The notes under the pieces: generated by a model | The model's database searches: none | What the model saw: only the letters and a program-made list of their open reading frames with translations | Told to the model about the DNA's origin: nothing | Made by a program: the position numbers and the translations under genes | In this document: positions 5,747 through 6,303 of the stretch, piece after piece | Layout: each line of letters opens with the position of its first letter | How positions within the stretch are numbered: position 1 is the stretch's first letter | Assembly (NCBI GenBank): GCA_903928835.1 | Contig: CAIYSK010000131.1 | Coordinates: forward strand, 1 to 6,303 | Length of the DNA: 6,303 bases | Direction of reading: 5' to 3' | From: an uncultured cyanobacterium | GTDB taxonomy: Bacteria; Cyanobacteriota; Cyanobacteriia; PCC-6307; Cyanobiaceae

Positions 5747-6303
5747 CAAAGATTGCGGGCCTCGAGGTTGGGCATGCGTTCGCTGAGGCAGTAGCCATGG
5801 CCCCGCACCGTGTGAATTAAACGCTTTTCGCCCCCTTCTTCCAGCTTTTGGCGCAGGTAGCGCACGTAGACCTCGATCACGTTGCTGGCGGCACCTTGTT
5901 GGTCGTCCCACACCAGGCGCAGGATTTGCTCGCGGCTCACCACCGTGCCCTTGCGCTCCAACAGCAGGATCAGCAATTGGTATTCCCGCGCCGTCAGGCC
6001 CACGCTGCGGTTGCCCCGCTTCACCTGCCGGCCGCTGGGATTGACCACCAGATCTGCCACTTGCAACAGCTGAACAGGCACGTTGGCGCGGCGACCCAGA
6101 TCGAGGTGCACCCGCAGGCGCATCAACACATCACTGGCCCCTTGGCTCGAGAGCCAAAAGTCGTCGGCGCCGCTGCTCAGGCAGCTGGCCCGGGCTTCGA
6201 TCGTGTCCTCTTGGACATCGACAAGCATGGGGATGGGGCCCAGCTGGGCCCGCAGCTCGGGGATCGATCCCATGTGGCTGCTGGAGATCAGCACCGCATC
6301 CGG
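5746..6303 (-). CDS. OmpR/PhoB-type response regulator with degenerate receiver (5' end cut by window edge)
   Basis: 185 codons are visible; the start lies beyond the right edge. The C-terminal winged-helix DNA-binding domain is clear. In visible-residue numbering it contains VGLTAREYQLLILLLE (101-116), SREQILRLVWD (123-133), NVIEVYVRYLRQKLE (141-155) and RLIHTVRGHGYCLSE (161-175). The upstream part is the second half of a CheY-like receiver: PDAVLISSSHMG aligns with the usual PDLVLLDLxLPG, so the phosphoacceptor Asp position is Ser7. The conserved Thr/Ser after the next strand is Val28 (IPMLVD), and the conserved Lys of the TKPF motif is Ser52 (GADDFWLSS). The output domain should bind DNA, but signalling by phosphorylation is unlikely. 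The target genes are unknown. It is cotranscribed with the DUF192 gene by all appearances. Confidence 0.9.
   Translation of the reverse strand, partial: PDAVLISSSHMGSIPELRAQLGPIPMLVDVQEDTIEARASCLSSGADDFWLSSQGASDVLMRLRVHLDLGRRANVPVQLLQVADLVVNPSGRQVKRGNRSVGLTAREYQLLILLLERKGTVVSREQILRLVWDDQQGAASNVIEVYVRYLRQKLEEGGEKRLIHTVRGHGYCLSERMPNLEARNL

Noticed and set aside
5747..5911. Upstream 55-codon extension of the DUF192 frame
   Set aside because: It overlaps the regulator coding sequence in another frame and would bury the signal peptide; ATG 5746 with the TGATG junction is better.

Overview
The window is about 60-65% G+C, has very little intergenic space, and most likely comes from a picocyanobacterium of the Synechococcus/Cyanobium type. 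The evidence is a complete GRRM-type peptide-modification cassette (a family known mainly from cyanobacteria), a fused CbiE-CbiT cobalamin methyltransferase, and a winged-helix regulator of the cyanobacterial kind. This assignment is inference from gene content; there is no rRNA or other taxonomic marker in the window.

Layout. Positions 1-2321 carry three minus-strand genes in the order grrP > grrA > grrM. They encode an orphan periplasmic binding-protein-like protein, a Gly-rich RiPP precursor with a signal peptide and nine W/F-x-N motifs, and a radical SAM/SPASM maturase that runs off the left edge. grrA and grrM overlap by four bases. Positions 2322-2402 form a short A+T-richer divergent intergenic region that probably holds both promoters. 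Positions 2403-5286 carry two plus-strand genes 13 bases apart, a family 57 glycoside hydrolase-like protein and the bifunctional CbiE/CbiT (CobL). Positions 5234-6303 carry two minus-strand genes whose stop and start codons share one base, a response-regulator-like DNA-binding protein cut by the right edge and a secreted DUF192 protein. The 3' ends of cobL and the DUF192 gene overlap by 53 bases in convergent orientation.

How the genes work together. The left block forms a biosynthetic unit: GrrM is expected to install three-residue cyclophane cross-links on the repeated aromatic-x-Asn motifs of GrrA. GrrP, exported with its own signal peptide, may bind or deliver the mature product outside the cytoplasm. 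The GH57/CobL pair is housekeeping metabolism with no evident functional link to it. The regulator on the right is notable because the visible part of its receiver domain lacks the phosphoacceptor Asp and the other conserved active-site residues, so it probably does not work by ordinary phosphorylation. No tRNA, rRNA, insertion sequence, CRISPR array or convincing intrinsic terminator was found.
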